This document shows, piece by piece, positions 1 through 7,914 of a stretch of DNA of 22,158 nucleotides. The stretch covers positions 1 through 22,158 of the forward strand of contig CAMNBY010000279.1 in the NCBI GenBank assembly GCA_946533615.1, read 5' to 3'. Position 1 is the first letter of the stretch; every line of letters begins with the position of its first letter. The DNA comes from an uncultured Clostridia bacterium (GTDB lineage Bacteria; Bacillota; Clostridia; Oscillospirales; Ruminococcaceae). A program made the position numbers and the translations under genes. The notes beneath the pieces are model-generated. The model was not told where the DNA came from. It saw only the letters and a program-made list of their open reading frames with translations, and did not search any database.

Positions 1-311
1 GCAAGGCTCCAGCCGCCGTTCGAGGCTGTGCGGACAGCCTTGAGAGGCACATACAGCCCCGCCTGACGAAGCGCCTTGACGGCTGCTCCGAGCTCCTCGC
101 CCGAAAAGCCCGAGAACAGCAGCAGCTCACGCTCGGGGAAAGGCTCCTCTGGCTGCTCTGCTGCGCTGCGGCAGACCTCGTCAACGGTGAGAGAAAGCTC
201 GCTTTGGGAGATGCAGCGCAGCTTTGCCCCGAGCCTCTTGCAGGTATCCCCGAGCAGCGCGTATCTCTCGGGGCTTGCCAGCAGGGCGGCGATAAGCTTC
301 TTGTCCGTCAT
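1..311 (-). CDS. DUF3783-like protein, partial (C-terminus beyond left edge)
   Basis: The reading frame is open from an ATG at 311-309 to the window edge without a stop, giving about 103 residues that begin MTDKKLIAALLASPERYALL. A GGAGTGG ribosome site lies about 6 nt upstream of the ATG and a strong leftward promoter sits at 340-368. Residues 64 onward (ELLLFSGFSGEELGAAVKAL, then a KAVRTASNGGWSL stretch) resemble the DUF3783 domain of clostridial proteins, whose function is not known. The recognition is from memory of the family pattern, not from a search. The gene is transcribed away from the teichoic-acid operon, so no functional link is implied. Confidence 0.72.
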   Translation of the reverse strand, partial: MTDKKLIAALLASPERYALLGDTCKRLGAKLRCISQSELSLTVDEVCRSAAEQPEEPFPERELLLFSGFSGEELGAAVKALRQAGLYVPLKAVRTASNGGWSL

Positions 312-339
312 ATCTATCCACTCCGTTTCTGTGTTATAA

Positions 340-368
340 ATTATACCACAGGAAGGCGGAAATATCAA
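340..368 (-). promoter_or_regulatory. Sigma-A promoter for the DUF3783-like gene
   Basis: On the minus strand a TTGATA -35 box (363-368) and a perfect TATAAT -10 box (340-345) are separated by exactly 17 bp. A TG one base upstream of the -10 makes it an extended -10 element. The predicted start is near 333, giving a short leader of about 22 nt before the ATG at 311. Confidence 0.75.
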
Positions 369-391
369 GTGTGCCGCTTTGGCCCGAACGG

Positions 392-420
392 TTGACAGAA
401 ACGCGATTTTGTGGCATAAT
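392..420 (+). promoter_or_regulatory. Sigma-A promoter P1 of the teichoic-acid operon
   Basis: TTGACA at 392-397 is followed after 17 bp by CATAAT at 415-420, with an extended -10 TG at 412-413. The predicted start is near 427, leaving a leader of about 190 nt before tagD. Its -35 box lies 24 bp from that of the divergent leftward promoter, so the two could compete or share a regulator. Confidence 0.68.
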
Positions 421-507
421 AGTAGCATGGGGGCTTTATACCTTAATAATACTGAATAATACATAAATTGCTCCGCGAATGTGCGCGTTATTTGGTCAAA
501 TGTATAA

Positions 508-536
508 TTGACTTTTCACACGCTATTTTATATAAT
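508..536 (+). promoter_or_regulatory. Sigma-A promoter P2 of the teichoic-acid operon
   Basis: TTGACT at 508-513 and a perfect TATAAT at 531-536 are separated by 17 bp in an AT-rich region. The predicted start is near 543, giving a leader of about 77 nt. With P1 it forms a tandem pair, which suggests that the operon is read from two start sites. Between P1 and P2 (421-507) nothing else recognisable is seen. Confidence 0.75.
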
Positions 537-541
537 AGATA

Positions 542-563
542 ATGGCGCATTAAGTGTCGCCAT
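542..563 (+). promoter_or_regulatory. 5'-terminal mRNA hairpin at the P2 start
   Basis: ATGGCG (542-547) and CGCCAT (558-563) form a perfect 6-bp stem with a 10-nt loop. The stem starts at the predicted P2 transcription start, so the P2 transcript would begin with this hairpin, a position that commonly protects mRNA 5' ends. No coding or known riboswitch signal is seen here. Confidence 0.4.
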
Positions 564-590
564 CAGATAGATACATGATCTTACAATGAA

Positions 591-619
591 AAGGAGCGCG
601 GCCGAGCCGCATTGTTCAC
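591..619 (+). promoter_or_regulatory. tagD ribosome site with hairpin in the spacer
   Basis: A strong AAGGAG at 591-596 lies 23 nt before the tagD ATG (620), too far for normal initiation. Between them GCGGC (598-602) and GCCGC (606-610) form a 5-bp GC stem with a CGA loop. If it folds, the effective spacing drops to about 10 nt. No closer ribosome site or better in-frame start is visible. Confidence 0.55.
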
Positions 620-1024
620 ATGAAAAAAGTTATCACCTACGGCACCTTTGACCTGCTGCACTACGGTCATATAAATCTTCTCAAAAGAGCCAAGGCTCTC
701 GGAGACTATCTTGTCGTGGCGCTGTCCACCGACGAGTTCAACTGGAACGAAAAGCAGAAGAAATGCTACTTCTCCTATGAGGAGCGCAAAAGCCTGCTCG
801 AGGCCATCAGATATGTTGACCTTGTTATCCCCGAGGAGAACTGGGAGCAGAAGAAAAGCGACATCAAGGAATTCCGCATCGACACCTTTGTGATGGGCGA
901 CGACTGGAAGGGCAAGTTCGACGAGCTCTCGGAGCTCTGTGAGGTGGTTTACCTGCCGAGGACTCCCGAGATCTCGACCACCCAGATCAAGAAGGAGCTT
1001 GGCAGCGGAGGCCTTGCAAAATGA
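620..1024 (+). CDS. tagD: Glycerol-3-phosphate cytidylyltransferase (TagD/TarD)
   Basis: This cytoplasmic enzyme makes CDP-glycerol from CTP and sn-glycerol-3-phosphate, the precursor of glycerol-phosphate teichoic acids. The 134-residue product has the usual family length. It opens with the nucleotidyltransferase strand KVITYGTFDLLHYGH containing the HxGH motif (H14-H17), and it carries the family's second signature, RTPEISTT, at residues 114-121 (compare RTEGISTT in Bacillus TagD). It is the first gene of the long operon. Its stop overlaps the next ATG by 4 bp (ATGA), indicating translational coupling to the glycerophosphotransferase that would use its product. Identification is firm; the polymer it feeds is inferred from the neighbours. 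Confidence 0.95.
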   Translation: MKKVITYGTFDLLHYGHINLLKRAKALGDYLVVALSTDEFNWNEKQKKCYFSYEERKSLLEAIRYVDLVIPEENWEQKKSDIKEFRIDTFVMGDDWKGKFDELSELCEVVYLPRTPEISTTQIKKELGSGGLAK

Positions 1025-3399
1025 CCGTAAAATACTTTTTTGACAGAGTTAAAGACGTAGCAGCCAGCGGCTATTACATTCCCCGCTGGTACCGGTCGAA
1101 GCTGGACGAAAGGATCATCCTCCTCGAGTCCAAGCACGGCGAGGACCTTGCGGGAAACATCTTCTCGCTGCTCAAAATACTCGACCGCAGCTATTCGGAC
1201 AGGTTCAAGCTCTATCTCACCTGCGTTCCGAAGAAGAAGGAGCGCATCAGGGCGCTGCTCTCCCGGTACGGGGTGACTCACGCAAAGCTCGTGAACCCCA
1301 AGAGCATGAAATACTTCAAGCTGCTGGCAAAGGCGAAATACCTTATCACCGACACCTCCTTCACAACAAAGTACATCAAGAAAGAGGGTCAGGTGATACT
1401 TAACACCTGGCACGGAACGCCGCTGAAGGTCATGGGACGCGACGTCGAGGACAGCGCGTATTCGATGGGAAACATCGAGCGCAACCTGCTGTTCTCGGAC
1501 TTCCTGCTCTACCCCAACGAGTATATGAAGGAGAAGATGGTCTCGGCATATATGCTGGACGGGGTCTACAAGGGCACTATCCTGAATGAGGGCTATCCCC
1601 GCAACTGCATCTTCTTTGACAGGCAGAAGGCCGCCGAGATAAAAACGGCTCTCGGGCTGGACGGCAAGACGGTCTATGTGTATATGCCGACCTGGAGAGG
1701 CAACCTCAAGCACAAGAAGACCGCCGACCAGATGGCTGTGCTGAAGGGCTATATGAAGGAGCTTGACGAGCGCCTTTCGGACGACGAGGTCGTCATCGCC
1801 AAGCTGCACCCGTTCATGAGCGCGGATTTCGACTACTCTCAGTACAAGCACGTTATCCCCATGAAGCAGGGGTTCGACAGCTACGAGGTGCTCAACAGCG
1901 CCGACGGGCTGATAACCGACTACTCCAGCGTTTTCTATGACTTTGCCAACACGGGCAAGAAGATCATACTCTTCGCCTATGACGAAGAGGAGTATATGGC
2001 GGAGCGCGGAGTTTACGTTTCGCTGTCGGAGCTGCCCTTCCCGAAGGTCAGGGACGTGGACAGCCTGCTCACAGAGATGCGCAGCCCCAAGAATTACGAC
2101 GACACCGAGTTTATAAAATACTACTGCACCTACGAGCGGCCCGAGGCAGGCGAGTGTATCCTGAAAAGGGTCATCGACGGAGAGAAGGTTTGCCGCGAGG
2201 AGCGGATATATGACGGCAGCAAGAAGAATATCCTGATATTCGCCGGCAGCCTTGCAAAGAACGGCATCACCACCGCCTGCATCAACCTGCTCGAGAACAT
2301 CGACGCCTCGAAGCGGCGCTACTATGTCACCTTCCAGCAGAACATGGTGGAGCACGAACCCATGAGGGTCGCGAGGATACCGAAGGACATAAGGATACTC
2401 CCCATGTCCACACGGCCTGTATACACCATCTCCGAGGCCATCGCGATGGTGCTTTACTACAAGCTGAACATAAAGTTCGCCTGCAAGCGGATAGACCGTA
2501 TGTGCAGGCGGGACGCCAAGCGCTTTTTCGGCGGGATAGATTTTGACGGCGTCGTCCAGTACGAGGGCTACGGCAAGAACATGATACACCTCTTCCGCGC
2601 CTTCGACTGCAGGAAGATATTCTTCGTCCACAACAATATGCTCAACGAGCTTGCCACAAAGAACAACCAGCACCGCCTCTCGCTGATGAAGGCCTACGGC
2701 GAATGCGACGTCGCCTGCGTGACCGAGGATCTTGTGGAGAGCACGAGGGAGCTCAGCGGCACAAGCCCTATCCACGTTGTGAACAACTGCCACTCCTATA
2801 AAACGGTCATCGAAAAGAGCGAGGCGGAGCTGAGCTTTGACGAGAACACGCTCTGTACGGTGAGCCGCGACGAGCTCGAAGCCGTGCTTGACGACAAAAG
2901 CCTAACCAAGATAATAAACATCGGGCGCTTCTCGGCCGAGAAGGGTCACGACCTGCTCATCGCAGCCTTCGAGCGATTTGCAAAGGAGCACCCCGAAGCA
3001 AGGCTGATAATCATAGGCGGCTACGGCAGCCTCTACGATAAGACCTGCGACATGGCGGCGTCGTCTGCCGTGAGCGACAGGATCATAATAATCAGAGCCA
3101 TGTCCAACCCCATGCCCGTGCTGAAAAAGTGCGACCTGTTCGTTCTCTCCTCCAGATATGAGGGGCTGGGGCTCACGATACTCGAGGCCGACACCCTCGG
3201 CATTCCCGTGATCTCGACCGAGATCTGCGGGCCATCGGGCTTCATGCGCGACCACGGAGGCTATATGGTGCCCTGCAGCGCCGACGGCATCTACCGCGGT
3301 ATGCAGGCCTTTGCAAGAGGCGAAGTCAGCGCCATGAACGTTGACTTTGAAGAATACAACAAAAACGCTGTAAGACAGTTTGAAAAGCTGTTTGAATAA
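1021..3399 (+). CDS. CDP-glycerol glycerophosphotransferase fused to a GT4 glycosyltransferase
   Basis: This 792-residue protein is a two-enzyme fusion. Residues 30-390 match the CDP-glycerol:poly(glycerophosphate) glycerophosphotransferase family (TagB/TagF type): NTWHGTPLK at 128-136, PTWRG at 223-227, KLHPF at 261-265 and TDYSSVFYDF at 299-308. Residues 400-792 are a GT-B glycosyltransferase of family GT4 type: NIGRFSAEKGHD at 633-644, and SSRYEGLGLTILEA at 710-723 with the E-x7-E pair (E714, E722) that contacts the donor nucleotide sugar. Both halves keep their signature residues, so both are probably active. The simplest reading is alternating or paired addition of glycerol phosphate and a sugar to a membrane-anchored acceptor. 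There is no membrane segment. The start overlaps the tagD stop. Confidence 0.92.
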   Translation: MTVKYFFDRVKDVAASGYYIPRWYRSKLDERIILLESKHGEDLAGNIFSLLKILDRSYSDRFKLYLTCVPKKKERIRALLSRYGVTHAKLVNPKSMKYFKLLAKAKYLITDTSFTTKYIKKEGQVILNTWHGTPLKVMGRDVEDSAYSMGNIERNLLFSDFLLYPNEYMKEKMVSAYMLDGVYKGTILNEGYPRNCIFFDRQKAAEIKTALGLDGKTVYVYMPTWRGNLKHKKTADQMAVLKGYMKELDERLSDDEVVIAKLHPFMSADFDYSQYKHVIPMKQGFDSYEVLNSADGLITDYSSVFYDFANTGKKIILFAYDEEEYMAERGVYVSLSELPFPKVRDVDSLLTEMRSPKNYDDTEFIKYYCTYERPEAGECILKRVIDGEKVCREERIYDGSKKNILIFAGSLAKNGITTACINLLENIDASKRRYYVTFQQNMVEHEPMRVARIPKDIRILPMSTRPVYTISEAIAMVLYYKLNIKFACKRIDRMCRRDAKRFFGGIDFDGVVQYEGYGKNMIHLFRAFDCRKIFFVHNNMLNELATKNNQHRLSLMKAYGECDVACVTEDLVESTRELSGTSPIHVVNNCHSYKTVIEKSEAELSFDENTLCTVSRDELEAVLDDKSLTKIINIGRFSAEKGHDLLIAAFERFAKEHPEARLIIIGGYGSLYDKTCDMAASSAVSDRIIIIRAMSNPMPVLKKCDLFVLSSRYEGLGLTILEADTLGIPVISTEICGPSGFMRDHGGYMVPCSADGIYRGMQAFARGEVSAMNVDFEEYNKNAVRQFEKLFE

Positions 3400-3418
3400 A
3401 CCGAAAGGAAAATGACAC

Positions 3419-4129
3419 ATGAAAGCAATACTTTTAGCAGCCGGACGCGGCACAAGGATCTCCAAGAGGATACAGGAGATACCCAAGAGCACGCTTCCGA
3501 TAGGAGACAAGCCGCTTATCAGGCGCACAGTCGAAATGATGATCGCAGCAGGAATCGAGCCGATAGTTTGTGTCGGCTACAAGCACGAGAAGGTATACGA
3601 GGCGCTCGAGGGCCTGCCCGTAAAGTTTTTCTACAACCCATTCTATGACGTTACCAACAGCATCGCTTCGCTGTGGTTTGCAAGAGAAGAGCTCGACGAC
3701 GACATGATAGTCATGAACGCCGATGTTTTCTTCTCGACGGATATACTCAACAAGCTGCTTGATGACAAGAGACCCGTTATCCTTGCAAGCGACAAGTCCC
3801 GCACCGCAACAGGCGATTATTTCTTTGCCCTCGGCGACAACAACTGCGTCCGCAAGTACGGCAAGGACATTCCCCTCGAGGAGCGCGACTGCGAGTATGT
3901 CGGCCTTGCAAAGATCACCAAGGACTTCGTTCCCAAGTTCAAGGATCAGCTCAAGGTGCTCATCGACAGCCAGAAGCACGGCTGCTGGTGGGAGGAAGTG
4001 CTCTACACGCTCTCGGACAAAGAGCAGATACACACCCTTGATGTTGACGGTATGTTCTGGTCGGAGATAGACTACTTCGACGATTACCAGAGGATACTCA
4101 ACTATATCGACAAGCACGAAAGCAAATAA
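3419..4129 (+). CDS. LicC/PntC-like sugar-nucleotidyltransferase family protein (probable CTP-dependent)
   Basis: This 236-residue protein is of the nucleotidyltransferase family that activates phosphocholine (LicC) or 2-aminoethylphosphonate (PntC). It shows the nucleotide-binding start ILLAAGRGTR (residues 4-13) with the downstream PK pair (22-23), NAD at 100-102 in place of the catalytic-Asp motif, and a C-terminal WSEID (214-218) like the EID motif of choline-phosphate cytidylyltransferases. The ATG at 3419 has AAAGGAAA upstream at good spacing. It is followed 17 nt later by an aminotransferase; in PntC proteins these two activities are fused. Its substrate is therefore probably an amino-containing phosphate or phosphonate, but the sequence does not decide which. 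No phosphonate synthesis gene (pepM, ppd) is in the window. Confidence 0.85.
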   Translation: MKAILLAAGRGTRISKRIQEIPKSTLPIGDKPLIRRTVEMMIAAGIEPIVCVGYKHEKVYEALEGLPVKFFYNPFYDVTNSIASLWFAREELDDDMIVMNADVFFSTDILNKLLDDKRPVILASDKSRTATGDYFFALGDNNCVRKYGKDIPLEERDCEYVGLAKITKDFVPKFKDQLKVLIDSQKHGCWWEEVLYTLSDKEQIHTLDVDGMFWSEIDYFDDYQRILNYIDKHESK

Positions 4130-4146
4130 AAAAGGAGCAATTTACA

Positions 4147-5208
4147 ATGAAACTGTTTACACTCGGACCCGTTGAAATGTACGACCACACCTTCGAGGTG
4201 GCAAAGCAGCCCGTTCCCTATTTCAGGACACCCGAATTCTCTGCGGTCGTTCTGGAATGTGAGAAGCTGCTGAAAAAGTTTGCCAAGGCCGAAGATGAGG
4301 CAAAGACCGTTTTCCTCACCTGCTCGGGCACCGGCGCAATGGAGGCCACTGTCATCAACTGCTTTGACGAAAAGGACAAGCTGCTGGTGATCGACGGCGG
4401 CTCCTTCGGCCACCGCTTTGCACAGCTGTGCGAGATACACGGCGTTCCTCACGACGTTATCAAGCTGCCATACGGCACAGCGCTGAAAAAAGAGGACGTT
4501 TACGCCTACGACGGCAAGGGCTATACAGGCCTGCTGGTGAACATCGACGAGACCTCCACCGGCCAGCTCTACGACGCAAAGATGCTCTCCGAGTTCTGCA
4601 AGAAGAACGGCATGATATTTGTCGTTGACGCCATCAGCTCATTCCTTGCCGACCCGATAAACATGGCCGAGCTCGGGATAGACGCGCTTATATTCAGCTC
4701 GCAGAAGTCGCTGGCGCTGGCACCGGGTCTGTCCGTTGTTATCCTCAGCAAGAAAATGTACGAGACCAGAGTTCAGGGCAAGCCCGCAAAGATGATGTAC
4801 TTCGACTTCAACAGCCACATCGACAACGGCAAGCGCGGACAGACACCCTTCACCCCTGCGGTAAGGCTGATCTACGAGCTCCAGGATATGCTGAGGCATA
4901 TTGACGCCGAGGGCGGAGTTGACGCCCGCGTGGAGCACATGAAGCAGGTTGCAGCCGACTTCCGCGCAAGACTTGCCGAGACCAAGCTCTCGCTGCCTGA
5001 GTATCCAATCTCCAATGCCGTAACGCCCCTCTATTTCCCCGACGGCAACGCCTATGAGGTATACGAGACACTCAAGCGCGAGTACGATGTTTTCGTTACC
5101 CCCAACGGCGGCGAACTTTCCAAGACCGTCATCAGAGTCGGTCACCTTGGCAACCACAGCATCGAGGACAACAAGATGCTCATCGAGCTTTTCAAGAAGG
5201 TACTTTGA
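4147..5208 (+). CDS. Class V PLP-dependent aminotransferase (AEP-transaminase/AGT-like)
   Basis: This 353-residue fold-type I aminotransferase is of class V, related to 2-aminoethylphosphonate:pyruvate and alanine:glyoxylate/serine:pyruvate transaminases. Visible landmarks are GTGAMEA (61-67) for phosphate binding, NIDETSTGQ (132-140), VVDAISS with the PLP-contacting D161, SSQKSLALAPG with the Schiff-base lysine K187, and TPFTPAV (233-239). All expected catalytic residues are present. AAGGAG lies about 9 nt before the ATG. Lying between a cytidylyltransferase-like gene and an OCD-family gene, it probably installs the amino group of a head group destined for the polymer. The actual aldehyde or keto substrate cannot be read from the sequence. 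Confidence 0.88.
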   Translation: MKLFTLGPVEMYDHTFEVAKQPVPYFRTPEFSAVVLECEKLLKKFAKAEDEAKTVFLTCSGTGAMEATVINCFDEKDKLLVIDGGSFGHRFAQLCEIHGVPHDVIKLPYGTALKKEDVYAYDGKGYTGLLVNIDETSTGQLYDAKMLSEFCKKNGMIFVVDAISSFLADPINMAELGIDALIFSSQKSLALAPGLSVVILSKKMYETRVQGKPAKMMYFDFNSHIDNGKRGQTPFTPAVRLIYELQDMLRHIDAEGGVDARVEHMKQVAADFRARLAETKLSLPEYPISNAVTPLYFPDGNAYEVYETLKREYDVFVTPNGGELSKTVIRVGHLGNHSIEDNKMLIELFKKVL

Positions 5209-5240
5209 TATTAATATTAAAATAAAGGGAGGACACTATC

Positions 5241-6197
5241 ATGAAGGTAATCACATTCAACGACATCAAGAGCTTGGACATCTCGCCCGTCAAGTGCTAT
5301 GAATGGGTAGAGGAGGCGCTGCTGCACAAGAACGAGGCTATTCTTCCCGCGAAGATCAGCCTGCATCTGGAGAACGACGCTTTCTTCAACGTTATGCCCT
5401 GCCTGCTGCCGCAGCAGGACGCAGGCGGAGTAAAGGTAATAACACGCCACATCGGCAGAGTTCCCTCGCTGGACAGCCAGATCGTGCTTTATGATTATCA
5501 GACAGGCACGCCCAAGGCGATCATGGACGGCAACTGGATAACCACCATGCGCACAGGCGCCGTTGCCGCTCACACGATCAAGACCCTCGCGGTCAAGGAC
5601 TTCTACGAGATCGGCGTTATGGGTCTCGGCAACACAGGCAGAGCCGCAATGAAGGTGCTGCTTGCAATGTACCCCGAGAGACCCCTGAAGATAAAGGTGC
5701 TCAAGTACAAGGATCAGCACGATCTCTACACCAGATATTTCAAGGGCGAGGACGGCAAAAACTATCCCAACGCCGAGTTCGTCTACGTTGACACCTATGA
5801 GGACGTTGTAAGAGGCAGCGATGTCATCATCTCCGCCGTTACCTACACCGATACCGACTTCTGCCCCGACGAGTGCTACAAGCCCGGCGTTCTGGTAGAC
5901 GCCGTTCATCTTCGCGGCTTCCTGAACTGCGACCTGTCCTTTGACAAGGTCTTCTGCGACGACGACAAGCACGTCCGCGGCTTCAAATACTATGACAAGT
6001 GGAAGTATCACGCCGAGGTAGCCGATGTTATCACCGGCAAGGCCGCCGGCCGCGAGAGCGATTCCGAAAAGATCATCGCCTACAACGTCGGACTTTCGAT
6101 GCACGACATGAACTTTGCAAACAAGGTCTTCGAGCTCTGCGGAAACGTTGGCACAGAGATCTCACTTGACCCTCCCACCGACAAGTTCTGGGTCTGA
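5241..6197 (+). CDS. Ornithine cyclodeaminase / mu-crystallin family NAD(P)-dependent enzyme
   Basis: This 318-residue protein is of the OCD/mu-crystallin family, which includes ornithine cyclodeaminase, alanine dehydrogenase, ketimine reductases and the SbnB-type opine-forming enzyme. It has the expected GVKVI with active-site lysine K65, RTGAVAA (104-110), the dinucleotide-binding GLGNTG (128-133), ADVITGKAAGR (261-271) and a C-terminal VGLSMHD block. Length is typical. The ribosome site GGGAGGAC is well spaced. It lies between the aminotransferase and LicD genes, so it is more likely a head-group tailoring enzyme, for example imine reduction or amino-acid condensation, than a proline-making cyclodeaminase. 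That role is inference from context. Confidence 0.87.
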   Translation: MKVITFNDIKSLDISPVKCYEWVEEALLHKNEAILPAKISLHLENDAFFNVMPCLLPQQDAGGVKVITRHIGRVPSLDSQIVLYDYQTGTPKAIMDGNWITTMRTGAVAAHTIKTLAVKDFYEIGVMGLGNTGRAAMKVLLAMYPERPLKIKVLKYKDQHDLYTRYFKGEDGKNYPNAEFVYVDTYEDVVRGSDVIISAVTYTDTDFCPDECYKPGVLVDAVHLRGFLNCDLSFDKVFCDDDKHVRGFKYYDKWKYHAEVADVITGKAAGRESDSEKIIAYNVGLSMHDMNFANKVFELCGNVGTEISLDPPTDKFWV

Positions 6198-6238
6198 AGC
6201 GCAGCCCACATCTGACATATAAACGGAGGTAACTTCTC

Positions 6239-7882
6239 TTGACACCTGTTCAGCAAAACCTTCTCAAGCTTCTCAAGGAGATAGACGCCATGTGCAAGAA
6301 GCACGGCATCACCTATTACCTTGCGGGCGGCACCGCCCTCGGAGCTGTGAGAAACAACGGCTTTCTTCCCTGGGACGATGACATGGATCTGTACATCACC
6401 CGTGAGAACTGGAAAAAGCTTGAAAAAATAATCGACAGCGAGATACGCGAGGACAGAGGCTTTGCCTCCACCGACCGCAACGACAAATACCAGAACCCGA
6501 TCCTCAGATACGTTGACAAGAACACCACTACCATCTATCGCTCGCAGGCTCTTGCAGGCGCTGCCTGCGGACAGCACGTCGAGTTCATGGTAATGGATCC
6601 CGTTCCGAAGGATCCCGAGAAGTACAAGGAGTTCAGGCGGCTGCTGCTGGTATATACAGAGCTGCTGACCTCATACTTCGTGGTGAACAGACAGGTGGTC
6701 AACAAGGACTCCGACTTTGACTACGACACCTACAAGTATTACTGCGACATGATGGACGAGAAGGGGCGCCCCTATGTGCTGGGGCTGCTGGAGGACAAGA
6801 TCTTCTCCTACAGCGACACCGACGAGGAGTGCGACTACTACTGCCTCCGCTGGGGACTGCGCATACTGATGTATGAGCGAAAGAACTACGGCACCCCGAG
6901 GCTCGAACAGTTCGAGGACATCATGGTGCCTGTGGGCTGCTGCGCCGAGGGGATATTCCGCGAGGCCTACGGCGACACCTGGATGATGATACCCACCGTT
7001 CAGGAGCAGGAGACCCACGACTCCCTGCACAGCCTTACCTTGAGTTATGTGAACTACATCGACGACTACCTCAAGTTCATGAACAAGGAGGAGGCCTTCG
7101 CAAAATACTGGGACTACAAGAAATACCGCGTGGATATGCTCATCGACAAGGAGCAGAACACCGCGAACCGCTTCAAGCTTTTTGCGGTGCGTGACAAGAT
7201 GCACATCACCCGCGCATTAAAGAAAAAGAAGGTCGATCTTCTCGCCCTGCTGGACGAGGGACGCTACTCCGAGCTTCACGCCCTGCTGGACTACTACCTG
7301 AAGCAGCAGCTCTCGGGCGACTATATGAAGTGGGAAGCCTTCATAGACATTGACGACGAGATCATCTATGCAGCGCTGATGCTGCTGATAGTTGACGGCA
7401 GATACTACCACGCACGGAAGATCCTGAAAGTCTACCGCCTTGAGCGCGAGCCCTCGGAGCTGATACTGAGAGCCGAGGAGCTTATGAACGCCGTAAGGAA
7501 CATCTCTATCGCCATCTACGACCACAAGTCGCTGGACGAGGCAGCAGAGATCTGCCACGAATGGATGCCCAAATATCCCGATGTTATCGACTTCAAGCGC
7601 TGCGACCTGCAAACGGGGCTCTACTTTGCAAGGAGCAAGGCCGACAACGAGGCCTGCCTTGAAAAGGCCGATGCCCTGCTTGAAAAATATCCCGCTGACG
7701 GCGAGATCATGAAGCTTCGGGGAGATGCCCTGCTGGCGCTCGGCCGCGAGGACGAGGCGGTGCTTGCATATCTTGATGCAAGAGCCCACACCCGCAACGG
7801 CATAGTGCTCAACGAGATGAAGAAGAAGCTCATCTCACTCGGAGCCGACGAAGAGCTGATAGCTTCCGCACCGCTGCTTTAA
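6239..7882 (+). CDS. LicD-family phosphotransferase with helical C-terminal extension
   Basis: LicD proteins transfer a phospho-head group, classically phosphocholine from CDP-choline, onto cell-surface sugars. The start is TTG at 6239, chosen because GGAGGT ends 8 nt upstream and no better start exists. The LicD core occupies about residues 1-260: YYLAGGTALGAVR (26-38) followed by GFLPWDDDMDLYI (41-53) with the acidic metal-binding cluster intact, then a YGDTW...P block near 240-250. Residues about 320-547 are predicted helical with TPR-like repeats (for example the DALLEKYPADGEIMKLRGDAL region), beyond the usual 260-300 residues of the family. It follows a head-group activation cassette, whose product it probably transfers. 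Whether that group is phosphocholine is not known. Confidence 0.88.
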   Translation: MTPVQQNLLKLLKEIDAMCKKHGITYYLAGGTALGAVRNNGFLPWDDDMDLYITRENWKKLEKIIDSEIREDRGFASTDRNDKYQNPILRYVDKNTTTIYRSQALAGAACGQHVEFMVMDPVPKDPEKYKEFRRLLLVYTELLTSYFVVNRQVVNKDSDFDYDTYKYYCDMMDEKGRPYVLGLLEDKIFSYSDTDEECDYYCLRWGLRILMYERKNYGTPRLEQFEDIMVPVGCCAEGIFREAYGDTWMMIPTVQEQETHDSLHSLTLSYVNYIDDYLKFMNKEEAFAKYWDYKKYRVDMLIDKEQNTANRFKLFAVRDKMHITRALKKKKVDLLALLDEGRYSELHALLDYYLKQQLSGDYMKWEAFIDIDDEIIYAALMLLIVDGRYYHARKILKVYRLEREPSELILRAEELMNAVRNISIAIYDHKSLDEAAEICHEWMPKYPDVIDFKRCDLQTGLYFARSKADNEACLEKADALLEKYPADGEIMKLRGDALLALGREDEAVLAYLDARAHTRNGIVLNEMKKKLISLGADEELIASAPLL

Positions 7883-7914
7883 CCTATGACATCTAAAAGG
7901 AGAGCGTGACCAAA

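Noticed and set aside
76..395. Plus-strand open frames over the left-edge gene
   Set aside because: They are Ser/Arg-rich shadow translations. The minus-strand frame has a promoter, a ribosome site and a DUF3783-like motif.
421..507. Possible small ORF or riboswitch in the P1 leader
   Set aside because: The region is AT-rich with no ribosome-site-plus-start pair of useful length and no recognisable aptamer pattern.
949..2793. A 614-codon open frame on the minus strand opposite the transferase fusion
   Set aside because: It is a GC-rich third-position shadow of a protein with clear family motifs. Its translation shows no recognisable domain, and it has no ribosome site.
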